DNA from: Ignelater luminosus
Lineage: Eukaryota; Arthropoda; Insecta; Coleoptera; Elateridae
Length of the DNA: 64,000 nt
Assembly: GCA_011009095.1 (NCBI GenBank)
Contig: VTPC01090892.1
Coordinates: 32,537 to 96,536 of the forward strand
Direction of reading: 5' to 3'
The notes under the pieces are model-generated. The model saw only the letters and a list, made by a program, of their open reading frames with translations. It did no database searches and was not told the DNA's origin. Positions 62,913 to 64,000 of the stretch are shown piece by piece. The translations under genes and the position numbers were made by a program. Positions within the stretch are counted from its first letter, which is position 1, and each line of letters starts with the position of its first letter.

Positions 62913-64000
62913 TAAAAAAAACTGAAAGCAGAAAAAATAATAAGATAATAAGATAGCAACAAAAGATTACAAAATACTGAACGTGTAAAATATAAAAATA
63001 ATTGATATCTAAGTAAAGAAAATTTTTTTCCAAAGTAAAATTTCTATAAGATCCATTTACGCTGAAATACGAATAATATGACGCAACCTTAACATTTAAT
63101 TAGTACTTCAAGTAATGTTTATATAATAATAAATCTTTTACCTTGTTCTTTTTTCAATTTTGCTATAAGTTTTCATTCTTTCACAAAAACTACTGCGAAT
63201 TTAACAAGTCTTCTAAGAAATGAAACTATAAAAGTAATATAAATCCATCTGAATCTCTCATCAATTTATTCTTCTTTAATTTGAAAAGTTTTTGTTTAAG
63301 TTAATGTAAAACGCAGTTTTCTGTGGATATTTAAAATAATAATTCTAAAATATTTAATTTAGAAAAGTTCAATTAGCTCTGTATTTTAATTTTTCAATCT
63401 ATTGAAAGCTTAATGCGATCGTGAAGAAAACTCTCGTTGCTCAGTCTACAGGATTGTAGATTGGTATATATAAATAGGAATTCTACGATATAGCAGAAGC
63501 TATTTGAGAGACCCAAACAAACGATTAAAATCTAACAAAACTGCAATGAGCAATAAAAAGAAATTCTAAAATTTTATCAATCAAGCTGCATTGATATCTA
63601 TAATCATCGGTTCAGTGGAGTAAAGAAACACTGAGTGATCATTCCCTTGCTCAGGTTGTACTAAAATATGTAAAAACTCAAGAGGAGCAATGTCGCAGAA
63701 CTGCATCTTAACTTTTTGTAGTTACAAGTAATGATTTGTTGTCTGATGGCATCCGATTTCGACCGAAATTTAAGTTTCCAGCACCCAATGTGAGCAAACA
63801 CATATCTTTCTATTTTAAAGAAACTTTTGATTCTCTTCACTGAGAAACACTACTGAAAAAAAGAAAGTTCTACGAAATATTAGAAACTTTGAAAATCATT
63901 GGGAAAAATATAACAAAGAAAGCGACAACTGCGTCTATGCAAAATCTTGTAAACGGCCTACAACGATTTTGTTTTTTACAAATGGCATTTTTCATATTCA
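62913..64000. other. Stretch without recognised genes
   Basis: AT-rich. A TATA-like word (TATATATAAATAG) lies at about 63464-63476, but no gene start follows on either strand that I can support. Confidence 0.4.

Noticed and set aside
63464..63476. TATATATAAATAG considered as a core promoter
   Set aside because: Such words are expected in DNA this rich in A+T, and no supported gene start follows.
1..64000. CRISPR arrays, operons, bacterial ribosome-binding sites
   Set aside because: The window is eukaryotic in texture, with LINEs, mariners and introns-like signals; no regularly spaced short repeats were seen.

Overview
This is a window of AT-rich eukaryotic nuclear DNA, by eye about two-thirds A+T, from a draft scaffold with three runs of N. 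The mobile elements point to an arthropod, most likely an insect: mariner transposons at three places, an RTE-like and a jockey/CR1-like LINE, and fragments of two uncharacterised multi-copy gene families that I associate with insect genomes. There is no operon-like organisation, and I recognise no complete host gene. Most short open frames are chance or antisense shadows.

Layout. 1-6.1 kb: no recognisable gene. 6.13-8.62 kb: old minus-strand LINE (endonuclease, reverse transcriptase, C-terminal tail) whose YADD box is mutated. 8.6-22.9 kb: mostly featureless, with a compact 169-bp MITE-like element at 16.2 kb, a GATCAA-rich cryptic repeat at 17.2 kb and an N gap at 18.7-19.3 kb. 22.98-23.56 kb: degenerate tandem repeats. 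24.6-25.6 kb: a GC-richer island. 26.14-29.65 kb: a second minus-strand LINE in good condition, whose ORF2 has only two visible lesions. 33.60-34.78 kb: a decayed mariner. 37.64-37.86 kb: the 3' end of another mariner next to an N gap.

37.86-52.84 kb is the most unusual part. Two arms of about 4.6 and 4.7 kb are inverted copies of each other around a 5.6-kb spacer. Each arm carries the same broken multi-copy gene and the same 70-codon membrane-like frame. The spacer carries a broken gene of a second family, with a PIN-like nuclease pattern and a Cys-rich end, bordered by an older, more diverged inverted repeat. The right arm starts exactly at an N gap, so a true palindrome and a misplaced haplotig cannot be told apart from this sequence.

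52.8-64 kb: candidate exons with good splice signals on the minus strand at 55.0 and 62.8 kb, a pair of about 250-bp direct repeats at 57.3-57.95 kb, and a mariner at 58.25-59.46 kb with perfect 28-bp inverted termini but an internally deleted transposase. The frame on both sides of this mariner reads through its TA target site.

The genes do not form a pathway. The window is a heterochromatin-like or intergenic/intronic landscape of nested transposons at different stages of decay.
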